Below, piece by piece: positions 1 to 9,953 of a stretch of 64,000 nucleotides of DNA. The translations under genes and the position numbers were made by a program. Position 1 is the first letter of the stretch. The number at the start of each line of letters is the position of its first letter. A model generated the notes under the pieces. The model did no database searches, had not been told where the DNA came from, and worked only from the letters and a program-made list of their open reading frames with translations. This stretch comes from an uncultured Alcanivorax sp. (GTDB lineage: Bacteria; Pseudomonadota; Gammaproteobacteria; Pseudomonadales; Alcanivoracaceae). The stretch spans positions 372,001-436,000 of the forward strand of contig NZ_CAMYIV010000011.1 in the NCBI RefSeq assembly GCF_947258575.1. Reading direction: 5' to 3'.

Positions 1-1797
1 GCGAATGGGTTTGGCTTCTGCGTCTAGTGGGTTTTCCAGCTGGCGCAGTTTGCGCTCGTGGCGGGTAACGCCGGCAAAGTCGGCAGTGGACTTAACATCC
101 AGAATCAACGCTACCCGACCATCACCCATGATGGTGGCGCCGGCAAAGCAGGGGTTGTCCTTGAGGAGTCTACCCAGGGGTTTGACCACGATTTCTTCCG
201 TATCGCGAACGTCGTCCACCAGCAGTCCAAATTCCTGCTGGTCGGCGGTGAGCACCAGAATGAACTGATCTTTATGGGTTTCCTTGTCGCCCATCTGCAT
301 CAGCGAGCGCATGTCGACCAGCGGCAGCAGTCTGCCGCGAAGCCGATAGACCAGGGCGTCGTGGACTGTCTCGATATCCTTTTCGAGACGGTCGGCTTCT
401 ACGTAGACCACTTCCATCAGGTTGACCTGGGGAATGGCGAAACGCTGATGGAGGCAACGCACGATCAAAGCCGGGACAATGGCGAGGGTGAGCGGGATTT
501 TCAGTTTCAGTGTCGTACCACGGCCGGGGATGCTCTTGATATCAATGGACCCGCCGATGCGCTCCACATTGGTTCGCACCACATCCAGGCCCACGCCGCG
601 GCCTGACAGGTCGCTGACAGTGTCTGCAGTGGAAAAGCCGGGTTCGAATATATAGCGGATCTTTTCCTGTTCGGTGAGCTGTTCCGCCTGCTCCGGGCGC
701 ACCAGACCGACCTCCATGGCTCGCCGGATAATTTTGTCACTGTCCAGGCCGGCGCCATCGTCGCTGACCTCTACGGTGACGTTGCCACTTTCGTGATAGG
801 CGCTCATGGTCAAGGTGCCGGTTTCCGGTTTGCCTCTGGCGCGACGATGTTCCGGCGTCTCGATGCCATGATCGACGGCGTTGCGAACCAGGTGGATGAG
901 GGGGTCGCGAATGGCTTCGAGCAGACTGCGATCCAGTTCTGTATCCCCGCCCCTGAGTACCGGAGTCACCCGTTTGCCGGTTTTTCTTTCCAGATCCAGA
1001 AGCAGGCGAGGGTAGGTGGACCAGGCATTGCGGATCGGCTGCATGCGGGTTTGCATCAGGCCTTCCTGCAGCTCACTGGTGACCATATTCAGGCGTTGGG
1101 ACAGGTTAACCAGTTGAGCATCGTTCTGGTTGGCGGTGTGCTGCAAAAGCTGGTTGCGGGTGAGTACCAGCTCGCCTACCACATTCATCAGCTTGTCCAG
1201 CAGCATGACATCCACACGTACGGTGGTATCGCTCTTTCCTGCCTGTTGCTGGCTGGTGATTTCCGGCTCTGCTTTTTCCGGCGAGGAATGGTCGCTCGTC
1301 GGCATGACATTCTGTTCGCTGGTTACCGCTGGGTTTGTATGCTCAGGCTTCGCCGGTTCAGTGGGGGGCTGTGTGATTTGAGATGGACTGGCGGCAGCCT
1401 CATTTTCCGTGCGGGTGGGGATCAGTGCATGTAAGCGGTCGATCAAGGCCTGTGGTGCCGGGTCTCCGTCTTTACCATCATTGTGAATACGCTTGAGGAA
1501 AACACGGATTTCATCCACCCCGTCCAGTAGCGCGGTGGCATGCGGAAGATCCATGTGTTGATCTCCGTCGCGCATGGCGCCGAGGATATCTTCCAGAGCA
1601 TGGCTTAGGGTCTCCAGCTGCGTGAAGCCGAAAAAACCGCAGGTGCCCTTGATGGTATGGATTGCCCGGAAGGCGCTGGCAATACGCTCACTGTCATGGG
1701 GTAAGCGCTCCAGTGCCACGATATCCTGTTCCAGTTGCCCCAGATTTTCGTCACTTTCGATCAGAAAACTTTGCAGTGCCTTGTCGTTTTCCTGCAT
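1..1797 (-). CDS. cheA: Chemotaxis histidine kinase CheA (3' end outside window)
   Basis: CheA autophosphorylates on a histidine in its HPt domain and passes phosphate to CheY-type regulators. About 599 residues are visible before the frame leaves the left edge. Residues 1-105 form the HPt domain with H-box AIHTIKGTCGFFGF, predicted phospho-His 47. A Pro/Gln/Glu-rich linker follows, then a dimerisation helix (VGELVLTRNQLLQ), the kinase domain with N box (LVRNAVDHGIE) and G boxes (DDGAGLD, GRGVGMDVV), and a CheW-like domain (RFAIPQVNLMEVVYVE). The frame continues past the CheW domain, so a further domain may lie outside. It sits 56 bp downstream of a CheY-like gene on the same strand, which suggests a small signalling operon. 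No receptor or flagellar gene is visible, so control of motility is not proven. Confidence 0.93.
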   Translation of the reverse strand, partial: MQENDKALQSFLIESDENLGQLEQDIVALERLPHDSERIASAFRAIHTIKGTCGFFGFTQLETLSHALEDILGAMRDGDQHMDLPHATALLDGVDEIRVFLKRIHNDGKDGDPAPQALIDRLHALIPTRTENEAAASPSQITQPPTEPAKPEHTNPAVTSEQNVMPTSDHSSPEKAEPEITSQQQAGKSDTTVRVDVMLLDKLMNVVGELVLTRNQLLQHTANQNDAQLVNLSQRLNMVTSELQEGLMQTRMQPIRNAWSTYPRLLLDLERKTGKRVTPVLRGGDTELDRSLLEAIRDPLIHLVRNAVDHGIETPEHRRARGKPETGTLTMSAYHESGNVTVEVSDDGAGLDSDKIIRRAMEVGLVRPEQAEQLTEQEKIRYIFEPGFSTADTVSDLSGRGVGLDVVRTNVERIGGSIDIKSIPGRGTTLKLKIPLTLAIVPALIVRCLHQRFAIPQVNLMEVVYVEADRLEKDIETVHDALVYRLRGRLLPLVDMRSLMQMGDKETHKDQFILVLTADQQEFGLLVDDVRDTEEIVVKPLGRLLKDNPCFAGATIMGDGRVALILDVKSTADFAGVTRHERKLRQLENPLDAEAKPIR

Positions 1798-1853
1798 TGG
1801 GCCTTCTCCCCCTTGAACCTGTCATGCGTTGTTATTGGTATCGACGTTGCTGT

Positions 1854-2249
1854 TCAGCCGGCGGCGAGTTTGCGCAATGAAGCCAGTCGTAAGATGGAAC
1901 GCAGATCGGCGTCATGCGGAGGTTTGACAAGATAGTTGTCACACCCGGCCTGGCGACCGGCCAGGTGAGCTTCTGCGGAGGTCATGCTGGAAAGCATGGC
2001 GATGCGGGCCGGGCTGCCTTTCTGGCGCAGGGCGCTGCAGGCTTCCAGGCCGCCCATTACCGGCATCTCCACATCGAGGAAGATTAGATCAAAGGGGCGT
2101 TTTTCGGCGCACGCCAGTGCCTGGCTACCGTCAGCGGCCTGGGCGATGTCCAGGTCGTAGGAGCCGGCGGCCAGTTCGTGCAATTTGGCGGTGATAAGGC
2201 TTCGTATGGCGGTGCTGTCGTCCACCACCAGGATGTTGAGTCTATCCAT
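1854..2249 (-). CDS. CheY-like single-domain response regulator
   Basis: This is a stand-alone receiver domain of 131 residues. The acidic pair is D10/D11, the phospho-acceptor D59 is in LIFLDVEMP, the switch position is S87 in LSSMTS, and the conserved lysine is K109 in YLVKPP. There is no output domain, so it probably acts by protein-protein contact or as a phosphate carrier for the CheA encoded just downstream. The frame is open further upstream, but the ATG at 2249 is chosen because GGGGAAGGG lies about 3-10 bases before it and the beta1 strand (LNILVVDD) starts at residue 4. The insertion between alpha4 and K109 is slightly longer than in classical CheY, so it may serve a non-flagellar pathway. 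Confidence 0.88.
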   Translation of the reverse strand: MDRLNILVVDDSTAIRSLITAKLHELAAGSYDLDIAQAADGSQALACAEKRPFDLIFLDVEMPVMGGLEACSALRQKGSPARIAMLSSMTSAEAHLAGRQAGCDNYLVKPPHDADLRSILRLASLRKLAAG

Positions 2250-2644
2250 GACCCTTCCCCGTGTAGCTGCTACTTCCATTCTGTTCCCCGGATCCCGGTT
2301 TATACCGTTAAAGCAGCGCGGGCTGCTTTCCCCCTTAGAACAGGCGCAACTATTTTTATATATGCAGAATATGGAAATGAAAGTGAGGAGGGACGAACGG
2401 TGCCGTTTCGTCGATGTTCGCCCGGTACCTTATTGGTATGCTTTTTTCCAAATCTGCTTCACAAAAAATGGCCATGCCCTTGGTAGGGGAATAAGTACCA
2501 TGGTTCATTTCACGCAAGCTTCACGTAGGGGATAAACGAAAACCGGGAGGCGACGAACGGGCGTCGGAAGAGGAGAAATAGTGTTGCGGGGAAGGAAGAG
2601 CAATCTGCCAGGCCCACCCGGGGCCCGGCAGATTGAAAGCCGGA
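2250..2644. other. Intergenic region with hairpins, no gene
   Basis: No credible coding frame is present. It holds the leader of the cheY/cheA unit (minus strand), including a perfect hairpin at 2310-2329 (AAAGCAGC stem, 4-base loop), and an A+T-rich stretch at 2350-2372 that could hold a minus-strand -10 box. The far end carries the pump terminator hairpin. The promoter assignment is a guess. Confidence 0.4.
2601..2635 (-). terminator. Hairpin downstream of the RND pump operon
   Basis: A perfect 9-bp outer stem (CAATCTGCC/GGCAGATTG) encloses a second GC-rich stem (GGCCC/GGGCC). It starts 10 bases after the pump stop codon. No strong T run follows on the minus strand, so it may protect the 3' end of the mRNA rather than terminate. 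Confidence 0.5.
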
Positions 2645-5600
2645 TCAGTGGTCTGCTGTTTCCTTCGGCTTGCCATTCAGCGGAACGCCAGCGAGCTTGC
2701 GGACGACCACATAGAACAGCGGAATAAAGAAAATCGCCAGCACCGTAGCGGTGAGCATGCCACCGAATACCCCGGTACCGATGGCGTTACGGGCGCCGGC
2801 GCCAGCGCCGGTGCTGATCATCAGCGGGGTAACCCCGAGCATGAAGGCCAGTGAGGTCATTAGGATGGGCCGCAGCCTCATACGTACCGCTTCCAGGGTG
2901 GCCTTGACCAGGTGCTCGCCCTTCTGCTCAAGCTCCAGGGCAAATTCCGCAATCAGAATGGCGTTCTTCGCCGATAGCCCGATGGTGGTGAGCAGGCCAA
3001 CCTGGAAGAACACATCGTTCTCCAGCCCGCGGAAGGTGGCAGCCAGCACGGCACCGATCACGCCGAGCGGGACCACCAGCATGACGGCGAAGGGAATGGA
3101 CCAGCTCTCGTAGAGCGCCGCCAGGCACAGGAACACCACCAGCAGGGAAATCGCATACAGGGCCGGCGCCTGATCACCGGACTGGCGTTCCTGATAGGAT
3201 AGGCCGGTCCATTCGGAGCCGAACCCGGCTGGCAGCTTGGCGGTCAGTTCTTCCATGGCATCCATGGCGTCACCGGTACTGTAGCCGGGTGCCGCGTTGC
3301 CCTGAATGTTCACCGAGGAAACGCCGTTGTAACGCTCCAGTTTGGGTGACCCGTAGGTCCAGTGGCCGGTGGCAAAGGCGGAGAAAGGCACCATTTCGCC
3401 CTGATTGTTGCGCACATACCAGTCATCAATGTTTTCCGGCAGCATGCGATAGGGCGCGTCAGCCTGCACATACACCCGTTTCACCCGGCCCCGGTCGACA
3501 AAGTTATTCACATAGCTCGAGCCCCAGGCAATCTGCAGTGTGCTGTTGATATCGCTGATACTGAGCCCCAACGCCTTGGCTTTCTGTTGGTCAATGTCCA
3601 GTTGATATTGCGGGCTGTCTTCCAGGCCATTGGGGCGCACGCCGGCAAGACGAGGGTCCTGGCTGGCCATGCCCAGTAACTGGTTACGGGCCTGGATCAG
3701 CGCTTCATGACCACGACCGGCCTGATCCAGAAGCTGAAAGTCAAAGCCGCTGGCGTTACCCAGTTCGGGGATCGAGGGCGGGTTGAGGGCAAAGATCATG
3801 GCTTCACGAATGCTGGCGAAGAAGCCCATGGAGCGGCCTACCACCTGGTTGACGCCATCGGTTTCCAGATTCCGTTCGGACCAGTCCTTCAGGTTGACGA
3901 ACGCCAGCCCGGCATTCTGGCCCTGGCCGGTAAAGCTGAAACCGGCCACGGTGAACAGACCATCCACGGCGGAGGTTTCCTCGTTGAGGTAGTAATTCTC
4001 CATCTTCTTCAGGACGTCCACGGTCTGCTCCTGGGTGGAGCCCGCCGGCAGCGTGACCAGGGTAAACATCATGCCCTGATCCTCTTCCGGCAAGAAGCTG
4101 GAGGGCAGGCGCATGAAGGAAAAGCCCAGCACACCGACAATCACCACATAGATCGCCAGGTAACGCCCGCGGCGGCCCAGTATTTTTTCCACCCGACCCT
4201 GGTAGGCCAGGCTGCTGCGATCGAAAGTGCGGTTAAACCAGCCGAAGAAACCCTTGTTGGTCTGGTGCTCTGCATCCTTGGCCTTGAGCATGGTGGCACA
4301 CAGGGCGGGGGTGAGGATCAGGGCAACCAGCACGGACAGCACCATGGCGGACACAATGGTGATCGAGAACTGCCGGTAAATCGCCCCGGTGGAGCCGGGG
4401 AAGAACGCCATGGGGATAAATACCGCTGACAGTACCAGGGCAATACCCACCAGGGCGCCGGTGATCTGGCCCATGGATTTGCGGGTGGCTTCCTTGGGGG
4501 GCAAGCCTTCTTCGTGCATGACCCGTTCCACGTTTTCTACCACCACGATGGCATCGTCCACCAGCAGACCAATAGCCAGCACCATGCCGAACATGGTCAG
4601 GGTGTTAATGGAGAAACCAAAGGCTGCCAATACACCGAAGGTGCCGAGTAGTACCACCGGCACCGCAATGGTGGGAATCAGGGTGGCGCGGAAGTTCTGC
4701 AGGAACAGGTACATCACCAGGAAGACCAGGATGATGGCTTCGAACAGGGTGTGGACCACTTCCTCAATGGAGATCTCCACGAACGGGGTGGTGTCGTAGG
4801 GGTAATCCATCTCCATCTTGTCGGGGAAGAAGGGCTTCAATTCTTCCAGGCGAGCGCGCACCGCATCCGCGGTATCCAGCGCGTTGGCGCCGGAGGCCAG
4901 GCTGATGGCCAGGCCGGCGGCAGGCTGGCCGTTATAGCGCCCCACCACATCGTAGTTCTGTGCGGCCAGTTCCACCCGGGCCACATCCCGCAGGAACACC
5001 TGGGATCCATCCGGGTTTACTTTGAGCAGGATGTTCTGGAACTGTTCGGTACTTTGCAGGCGCGTCTGGGCAATGATGTTGGCATTGAGCTGCTGGCCTT
5101 CCACTGCAGGGGCGCCACCCAACTGGCCACTGGCCACCTGGTTGTTCTGTACCTGAACCGTCTGGGTAATGTCCTGGGGCGTCAGGTCGTATTTGTTCAG
5201 TTTGTTCGGGTCCAGCCAGATACGCATGGCGTAGGGGGAGCCGAACAGCTGGATCTTGCCGACACCCGGTACCCGACTGATCGGATCCTGCACATTGGAG
5301 GCCACATAGTCGGCCAGATCGGCCCGGCTGAGGCTGCCGTCCTCGGAGGAAAAGGACACCACCATCAGGAAGGAATCCGAGGATTTGCTTACCTGGAGAC
5401 CCTGTTGCTGCACTTCCTGGGGGAGTAGGGGGGTGGCCAGTTGCAACTTGTTCTGCACCTGAACCTGGGCGATATCCGCGTCGGTTCCCGGGGCGAATGT
5501 CAGCGTGATCTGGGCGTTGCCGAAGGAATCGCTGCTGGAGCCGATGTAGAGCAGGTTATCGATGCCACTCATCTGCTGCTCGATCACCTGGGTGACCGAG

Positions 5601-5776
5601 TCTTCCACGGTTTTTGCCGAGGCGCCGGGATAGTTACCGGCAATGGTCACCGCTGGCGGGGCCACTGCCGGGTACTGTTCCACCGGCAGGGTATAAATGG
5701 CCAGGGCACCCGCCATCATCATGATGATGGCGATAACCCAGGCAAAAATCGGGCGGTCAATAAAGAATCTGGCCAT
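2645..5776 (-). CDS. RND multidrug efflux transporter, HAE1 family (AcrB/MexB-like)
   Basis: This is the inner-membrane proton/drug antiporter of a tripartite pump. At 1043 residues it matches the AcrB family. The N-terminus ([20 protein letters not shown]) is typical. The TM4 proton-relay pair D407/D408 lies in [13 protein letters not shown] at exactly the AcrB numbering, and the TM10 lysine is K937 in [10 protein letters not shown]. The two large periplasmic loops and twelve membrane spans follow the usual duplicated layout. It lies 27 bp downstream of its adaptor gene in one operon under the divergent TetR regulator. No outer-membrane channel gene follows, so a TolC/OprM-type protein encoded elsewhere is presumably used, as for AcrAB. 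Substrates cannot be read from the sequence. Confidence 0.96.
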   Translation of the reverse strand: MARFFIDRPIFAWVIAIIMMMAGALAIYTLPVEQYPAVAPPAVTIAGNYPGASAKTVEDSVTQVIEQQMSGIDNLLYIGSSSDSFGNAQITLTFAPGTDADIAQVQVQNKLQLATPLLPQEVQQQGLQVSKSSDSFLMVVSFSSEDGSLSRADLADYVASNVQDPISRVPGVGKIQLFGSPYAMRIWLDPNKLNKYDLTPQDITQTVQVQNNQVASGQLGGAPAVEGQQLNANIIAQTRLQSTEQFQNILLKVNPDGSQVFLRDVARVELAAQNYDVVGRYNGQPAAGLAISLASGANALDTADAVRARLEELKPFFPDKMEMDYPYDTTPFVEISIEEVVHTLFEAIILVFLVMYLFLQNFRATLIPTIAVPVVLLGTFGVLAAFGFSINTLTMFGMVLAIGLLVDDAIVVVENVERVMHEEGLPPKEATRKSMGQITGALVGIALVLSAVFIPMAFFPGSTGAIYRQFSITIVSAMVLSVLVALILTPALCATMLKAKDAEHQTNKGFFGWFNRTFDRSSLAYQGRVEKILGRRGRYLAIYVVIVGVLGFSFMRLPSSFLPEEDQGMMFTLVTLPAGSTQEQTVDVLKKMENYYLNEETSAVDGLFTVAGFSFTGQGQNAGLAFVNLKDWSERNLETDGVNQVVGRSMGFFASIREAMIFALNPPSIPELGNASGFDFQLLDQAGRGHEALIQARNQLLGMASQDPRLAGVRPNGLEDSPQYQLDIDQQKAKALGLSISDINSTLQIAWGSSYVNNFVDRGRVKRVYVQADAPYRMLPENIDDWYVRNNQGEMVPFSAFATGHWTYGSPKLERYNGVSSVNIQGNAAPGYSTGDAMDAMEELTAKLPAGFGSEWTGLSYQERQSGDQAPALYAISLLVVFLCLAALYESWSIPFAVMLVVPLGVIGAVLAATFRGLENDVFFQVGLLTTIGLSAKNAILIAEFALELEQKGEHLVKATLEAVRMRLRPILMTSLAFMLGVTPLMISTGAGAGARNAIGTGVFGGMLTATVLAIFFIPLFYVVVRKLAGVPLNGKPKETADH

Positions 5777-5803
5777 GGTATTCCCGTTTCTCGTTACGTC
5801 GCG

Positions 5804-7000
5804 TTATTGCGCTGCGCTTTGATCCCCGCCTTGAGTGGCGGGGGCCTGGGATGCTTGAGCCTGCTGTTCGGTATCCACGGGACTAACCGGAATGCCGGGC
5901 TGGATTTTTTGCAGCCCATCCACGATCAACCGGTCTCCGTCTTTCAGGCCGCTGGCGATCAGCCACTGACTACCCACGGCGCGTTCGGTGACCACGTTCA
6001 CCTTTTTTACCGTGTTGTTGTCGTCGATGAGCATGGCGCTGGCCTGGCCGGTGGGGTCACGGGTAATGCCTTTTTGGGGAACCAGAATGGCATCTTCTCG
6101 CTGGCCCTCGGGCAGGCGACCGCGGACAAACATGCCCGGTAGCAGGTCGCCGTCCGGGTTGGGGAAGAGTGCGCGCAGGGTCACCGAGCCGGTGCTTTCG
6201 TCCACCGCATACTCGGAGAACTGCAGCGCGCCGGGTTTGCTGTACTGGCTGCCGTCTTCCAGGATCAGGGTAATACGCGCTTCATCGTCGCTGACCTGCT
6301 GCAGTTCGCCGGCTTCCATGGCCTGGCGCAGGCGACGCAGCTCGATGCTGGACTGGGTCAGATCCACATAGATAGGGTCCAGCTGGCGGATGGTCGCCAG
6401 GGCATTGGCCTGGTTGGCGGTGACCAGTGCGCCGGCCGTCACGGTGGATCGCCCGATGCGGCCGCTGATCGGCGCCTCGATGGTGGCGTAATCCAGGTTG
6501 ATCTGTGCGCTTTGCAGATTGGCTCGGGCGGCGGCTACAGCGGCCTTGTTTTCATCCAGGGCGGCTTTGGCTTCGTCATATTCCTGCTGGCTGACAGAGC
6601 GGCGTTCCAGCAGCGTCTTGAAGCGTTCCACACGCAGGGTGTTGGAGTTCAGGGTGGCCTGGGCCCGGGCAAGCTCCGCCCGGGCAGACGCTACGGTTGC
6701 CTGGTAGGTGCGTGAATCGATCTTGTAGAGAGGTTGCCCGGCTTCGACTTTCTGGCCTTCTTCGAACAGGCGCTTTTCGATCACGCCGCTTACCTGCGGG
6801 CGCACTTCAGCAATCTGGTGAGCGGTGGTGCGCCCGGGCAGCTCCCGGCTAAGGGTGGTGGATTTGGCCTTTACCGTAATAAAGCCAACCTGCGGGGCCT
6901 GTTGCTGTTGTTGCTGGCCGGCCTGGTCAGCGTCACTGCAACCGGCAAGCTGCAGGGCAAGGGCGCCCGCCAGAAGGGAGAGAATCAAACCGCTGCGCAT
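5804..7000 (-). CDS. RND periplasmic adaptor lipoprotein (AcrA/MexA-like)
   Basis: This membrane-fusion protein links the RND transporter to an outer-membrane channel. The lipoprotein signal ends in LAGC, so the mature Cys would be lipidated and held at the inner membrane. A poly-Gln stretch follows, then the beta-barrel and lipoyl halves around a long alpha-hairpin (about residues 95-170, rich in Ala/Glu/Lys). The first lipoyl half reads AEVRPQVSGVIEKRLFEEGQ. The frame is open to a TTG at 7018, but ATG 7000 has an AGAGGTG Shine-Dalgarno and starts directly before the signal peptide, giving 398 aa. It is the first gene of the pump operon. Confidence 0.94.
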   Translation of the reverse strand: MRSGLILSLLAGALALQLAGCSDADQAGQQQQQQAPQVGFITVKAKSTTLSRELPGRTTAHQIAEVRPQVSGVIEKRLFEEGQKVEAGQPLYKIDSRTYQATVASARAELARAQATLNSNTLRVERFKTLLERRSVSQQEYDEAKAALDENKAAVAAARANLQSAQINLDYATIEAPISGRIGRSTVTAGALVTANQANALATIRQLDPIYVDLTQSSIELRRLRQAMEAGELQQVSDDEARITLILEDGSQYSKPGALQFSEYAVDESTGSVTLRALFPNPDGDLLPGMFVRGRLPEGQREDAILVPQKGITRDPTGQASAMLIDDNNTVKKVNVVTERAVGSQWLIASGLKDGDRLIVDGLQKIQPGIPVSPVDTEQQAQASQAPATQGGDQSAAQ

Positions 7001-7083
7001 AATCACCTCTGTTTTCAATACACGCCGTCAGGCACCGACTCGACGAAGGGGCGGTGCTTGCAGGAAATATGAATCAGGTTCAG

Positions 7084-7107
7084 TATATACATTCAGCAAT
7101 GTATGTA
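7084..7107. promoter_or_regulatory. AcrR-like palindromic operator
   Basis: A 24-bp imperfect palindrome with half sites TACATT and AATGTA around a CAGC centre lies between the divergent pump and tetR genes. Read on the minus strand it begins TACATACATT and ends AATGTATATA. This differs at three positions from the E. coli AcrR operator as I remember it. It is the probable binding site for the TetR protein encoded 54 bp to the right and would control both genes. Confidence 0.7.
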
Positions 7108-7160
7108 TAGGCCCGAAAGTGAAATCCATTCAATTTTCTTGAGTCCATTAAGAGTCTTCC

Positions 7161-7805
7161 ATGGTCAGGCGAACAAAGGCAGAAGCGCTGCAAACCCGGG
7201 CTCAGATCCTGGATGCCGCCGAGCAGGTTTTTCACCGTAAAGGGGTACTGTCCGCCTCTTTAAAAGATATTGCCAGTGAGGCCGGGGTGACGCGAGGGGC
7301 GATCTACTGGCACTTCAAGAACAAGCATGATGTGTTCATGGCCATGGTGGATCGCAGTCGCTTGCCATTCGACAGTCTGGCGGAGCGCGCAGAGGATGCC
7401 AGTGAGCCGGATCCGCTGGGTCGCCTGCGTGAGTTTATGGTCTATCTGTTACAGCAAGCGGTCTGTGATCCCGGCCAGCGGCGGCTTTTCGAGATCATGT
7501 TCCAGAAATGCGAATTCAGCGGCGAAAATGCCGATTTGCTGGATCGTCAGCGTGACGCCTGCCGAGACTCCGCCGGGCGACTGACGCGGACCTTTGCCAA
7601 TGCCATCGCCCGTGGGCAACTCCCGGAAAATCTGGATAGGGTGAAATCTGTTACCTGGTTACACAGCCAGCTCACTGGCGTGATCATGTACTGGTTGCTT
7701 GATCCGCAGGTGTTGGATCTGGAGCGGGCGGCCACGGATTTTGTCGATACCTGTCTGTTTGCCCTGCAGCATTCTCCTTCCCTGCGAACGTCTCCCGAGC
7801 TGTAA
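7161..7805 (+). CDS. TetR/AcrR-family repressor of the efflux pump
   Basis: The 214-residue protein has a TetR N-terminal DNA-binding domain. The helix-turn-helix lies about residues 33-58 (ASEAGVTRGAIYWHFKNK), which closely follows the AcrR/TtgR/MexR-TetR pattern. The C-terminal ligand domain is full length. It is divergent from the RND operon with an AcrR-type palindrome between them, the classical layout of a local repressor released by drug binding. It could respond to hydrocarbons, bile-like amphiphiles or other lipophilic compounds; the sequence does not say which. Confidence 0.9.
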   Translation: MVRRTKAEALQTRAQILDAAEQVFHRKGVLSASLKDIASEAGVTRGAIYWHFKNKHDVFMAMVDRSRLPFDSLAERAEDASEPDPLGRLREFMVYLLQQAVCDPGQRRLFEIMFQKCEFSGENADLLDRQRDACRDSAGRLTRTFANAIARGQLPENLDRVKSVTWLHSQLTGVIMYWLLDPQVLDLERAATDFVDTCLFALQHSPSLRTSPEL

Positions 7806-7938
7806 TTCCAAGCCACTGAATTGGCAACTGAAATACCGGTCCGCATTTCCGATAACTGGTCTGTGCAGAGCACATACCCGGTGGTATGTTTTTGGTCCCT
7901 CCTTGAGAGAATCCTCTTTCTAGCCTTTGTCAGATTTC

Positions 7939-8001
7939 GTTTCAAAAAACGAAACGTCATTCCAAAATAGTATTGACGACCCTCCCGAGCCATGTCAGAT
8001 T
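7939..8001 (+). promoter_or_regulatory. Promoter region of ligase/liv genes with shared 32-nt element
   Basis: Positions 7939-7970 match positions 14641-14672 at 26 of 32 bases, sharing GTTTCAAA, GAAA and ATTCCAAAATA. Both copies end at a candidate -35 box (here TTGACG at 7973-7978; a -10 near 7996-8001 is weak). The rest of the 318-base spacer 7806-8123 shows no gene. The element may bind a common fatty-acid- or acyl-CoA-responsive regulator; this is inference. Confidence 0.55.
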
Positions 8002-8123
8002 GACTGGCGAGTCAACATCTTGTTTCCGCTGAAGGGCGGTGGGACCGCCGATTCCCTTCAGCATTCGCTACAGCAGCAACACAAATAAAAGGCGTTCATT
8101 GAAACGCCGCGGGAGAGCTCAAC

Positions 8124-9815
8124 ATGTTTGATCGGCACTATGCGGTCTGGCCGGAGAATATGCCGCGCCACCTCAGCCTGCCGCAGACCAGCCTCTATAC
8201 CAATTTGGAGGTCTCGGCCCTGCGTTATCCTCACCGGGATGCAATCAACTATTACGACAGCCCCATCACCTTTGCCGAACTCAAGCAGCAGGTGGATGCC
8301 CTGGCGGGCTATCTGCAATCGCTGGGGATAGAGAAGGGCGACCGGGTGCTGCTGTTCATGCAGAACGCGCCCCAGTTCATCATCAGCTACTACGCCATCC
8401 TCCGTGCCAATGCCATCGTGGTGCCGGTGAACCCCATGAACCGGGCCGCCGAACTGGAGCATTATCTGGAGGACACCGAAGCCGCCGTGGCCATCTGTGG
8501 CCAGGAACTGTTGCCGCCCGTGGCGCCGGTGGTGGGCATGGTGAATCTTCGCCATGTGATCGTGGCGGCCTACAGCGATTACATCACCCGTGATACGGAC
8601 CTGCCGTTGCCCGCCGAGGTGGAAGCACCGGCGGTGGCGCTGAACAATCCGGCGCACATTGCCTGGAAAGATGCCATTGGTGCCGGTGAAACCCCCAGTG
8701 AACTCTTGGTAGGCCCGGACGATCTGGCGGTGTTTCCTTATAGCTCTGGTACCACCGGTGCTCCCAAGGGTTGTATGCATACCCATCGTTCGGTGATGGC
8801 CACCTGTGTGCAGGGCGGTGTCTGGAGCCACGGCACCACCGAATCGGTAACCCTGGCCACGCTGCCGTACTTTCATGTGACCGGCATGCAGGGCTCCATG
8901 AATACGCCGATCTACGGTGGCTCGCTGATCGTGCTGATGACCCGCTGGGATCGCCGTGTGGCGGCAAAGCTGATCGAACGCTACAAGGTCAGCCGCTGGG
9001 TGAACATCGTCACCATGGCCATCGATCTGCTCTCCGATCCGGACGTGGAGAAGTACGACCTGTCCTCCCTGGAGAATATCGGTGGCGGCGGGGCGGCCAT
9101 GCCCGCGGCGGTCTCCGACAAACTCTTCCAGCTTACCGGCCTGCGTTACATGGAAGGCTATGGCCTGTCCGAAACCATCGCCGGTACCCATATCAATCCC
9201 ACCGATAACCCTAAGTCCCAGTGTCTGGGAATTCCGGTGTTCGATATCGATTCGCGCATTGTGGCGGTTGAAGACGACGGCCAGACCGGCAAGGAACTGG
9301 GCCCCGGCGAGGTAGGGGAGATCCTCATCCATGGCCCGCAGGTGTTCCAGGGCTACTGGAAGCGTCCCCAGGAAACGCAAAAGGCGTTTACCGAACTGGA
9401 TGGCAAGCGTTTCTTCCGCACCGGTGATCTGGGCTACTACGACGAAGAGGGCTATTTCTTCATCGTCGACCGGGTCAAACGGATGATCAACGCGTCCGGC
9501 TTCAAGGTCTGGCCGGCGGAGGTGGAAAGCCTCATGTACCGCCACCCGGCCATTCAGGAAAGCTGCGTCATTTCCACTCCTCACCCGCGTCGCGGTGAAA
9601 CCGTGAAAGCCTGCGTGGTCCTGCGCAACGAGATGAAAGGCACGCTTACCGAGCAGGCCATCATCGATTGGTGCAAGGAAGAAATGGCCGCCTACAAGGT
9701 GCCGCAGGTGGTGGAGTTTCGTGATGAGCTGCCCCGTTCGCCCACCGGCAAGGTGATGTGGCGAGCCCTGCAGGAGCAGGAATGGGCCAGCGAACAGGAA
9801 CAGCAGGCTTGCTAG
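8124..9815 (+). CDS. AMP-forming acyl-CoA ligase (FadD/PimA-like)
   Basis: It activates a carboxylic acid to its CoA thioester through an acyl-adenylate. The 563-residue protein has the P-loop-like motif YSSGTTGAPKG at about residues 206-216, the YGLSE motif, the hinge region (TGDLGYYDEEGYFFIVDR) and the catalytic C-terminal lysine K543 in SPTGKVMWR. It precedes a complete branched-chain-type ABC importer on the same strand (138-bp gap), so it probably activates the imported acid. A long-chain fatty acid ligase is the default label. The neighbouring PimC/PimD-like dehydrogenase genes make a dicarboxylate or aromatic/alicyclic acid ligase equally possible. Substrate is unknown. Confidence 0.9.
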   Translation: MFDRHYAVWPENMPRHLSLPQTSLYTNLEVSALRYPHRDAINYYDSPITFAELKQQVDALAGYLQSLGIEKGDRVLLFMQNAPQFIISYYAILRANAIVVPVNPMNRAAELEHYLEDTEAAVAICGQELLPPVAPVVGMVNLRHVIVAAYSDYITRDTDLPLPAEVEAPAVALNNPAHIAWKDAIGAGETPSELLVGPDDLAVFPYSSGTTGAPKGCMHTHRSVMATCVQGGVWSHGTTESVTLATLPYFHVTGMQGSMNTPIYGGSLIVLMTRWDRRVAAKLIERYKVSRWVNIVTMAIDLLSDPDVEKYDLSSLENIGGGGAAMPAAVSDKLFQLTGLRYMEGYGLSETIAGTHINPTDNPKSQCLGIPVFDIDSRIVAVEDDGQTGKELGPGEVGEILIHGPQVFQGYWKRPQETQKAFTELDGKRFFRTGDLGYYDEEGYFFIVDRVKRMINASGFKVWPAEVESLMYRHPAIQESCVISTPHPRRGETVKACVVLRNEMKGTLTEQAIIDWCKEEMAAYKVPQVVEFRDELPRSPTGKVMWRALQEQEWASEQEQQAC

Positions 9816-9953
9816 TAGGCAGGAACAAACCCCAGTCAGCACCACAATAAAACCTACGCGGCAGCGCTACGTCGCAGGGGCTGACATAACAAAGGAAAAA
9901 CGGGAAACGCGATTGCCGCTTGGCAACCGTTCCCACACACAGGAGGCTTTGCC

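Noticed and set aside
8058-9845. 595-codon frame antisense to the acyl-CoA ligase
   Set aside because: The plus-strand ligase has all its catalytic motifs; the antisense protein is His/Gly-rich without domain signature.
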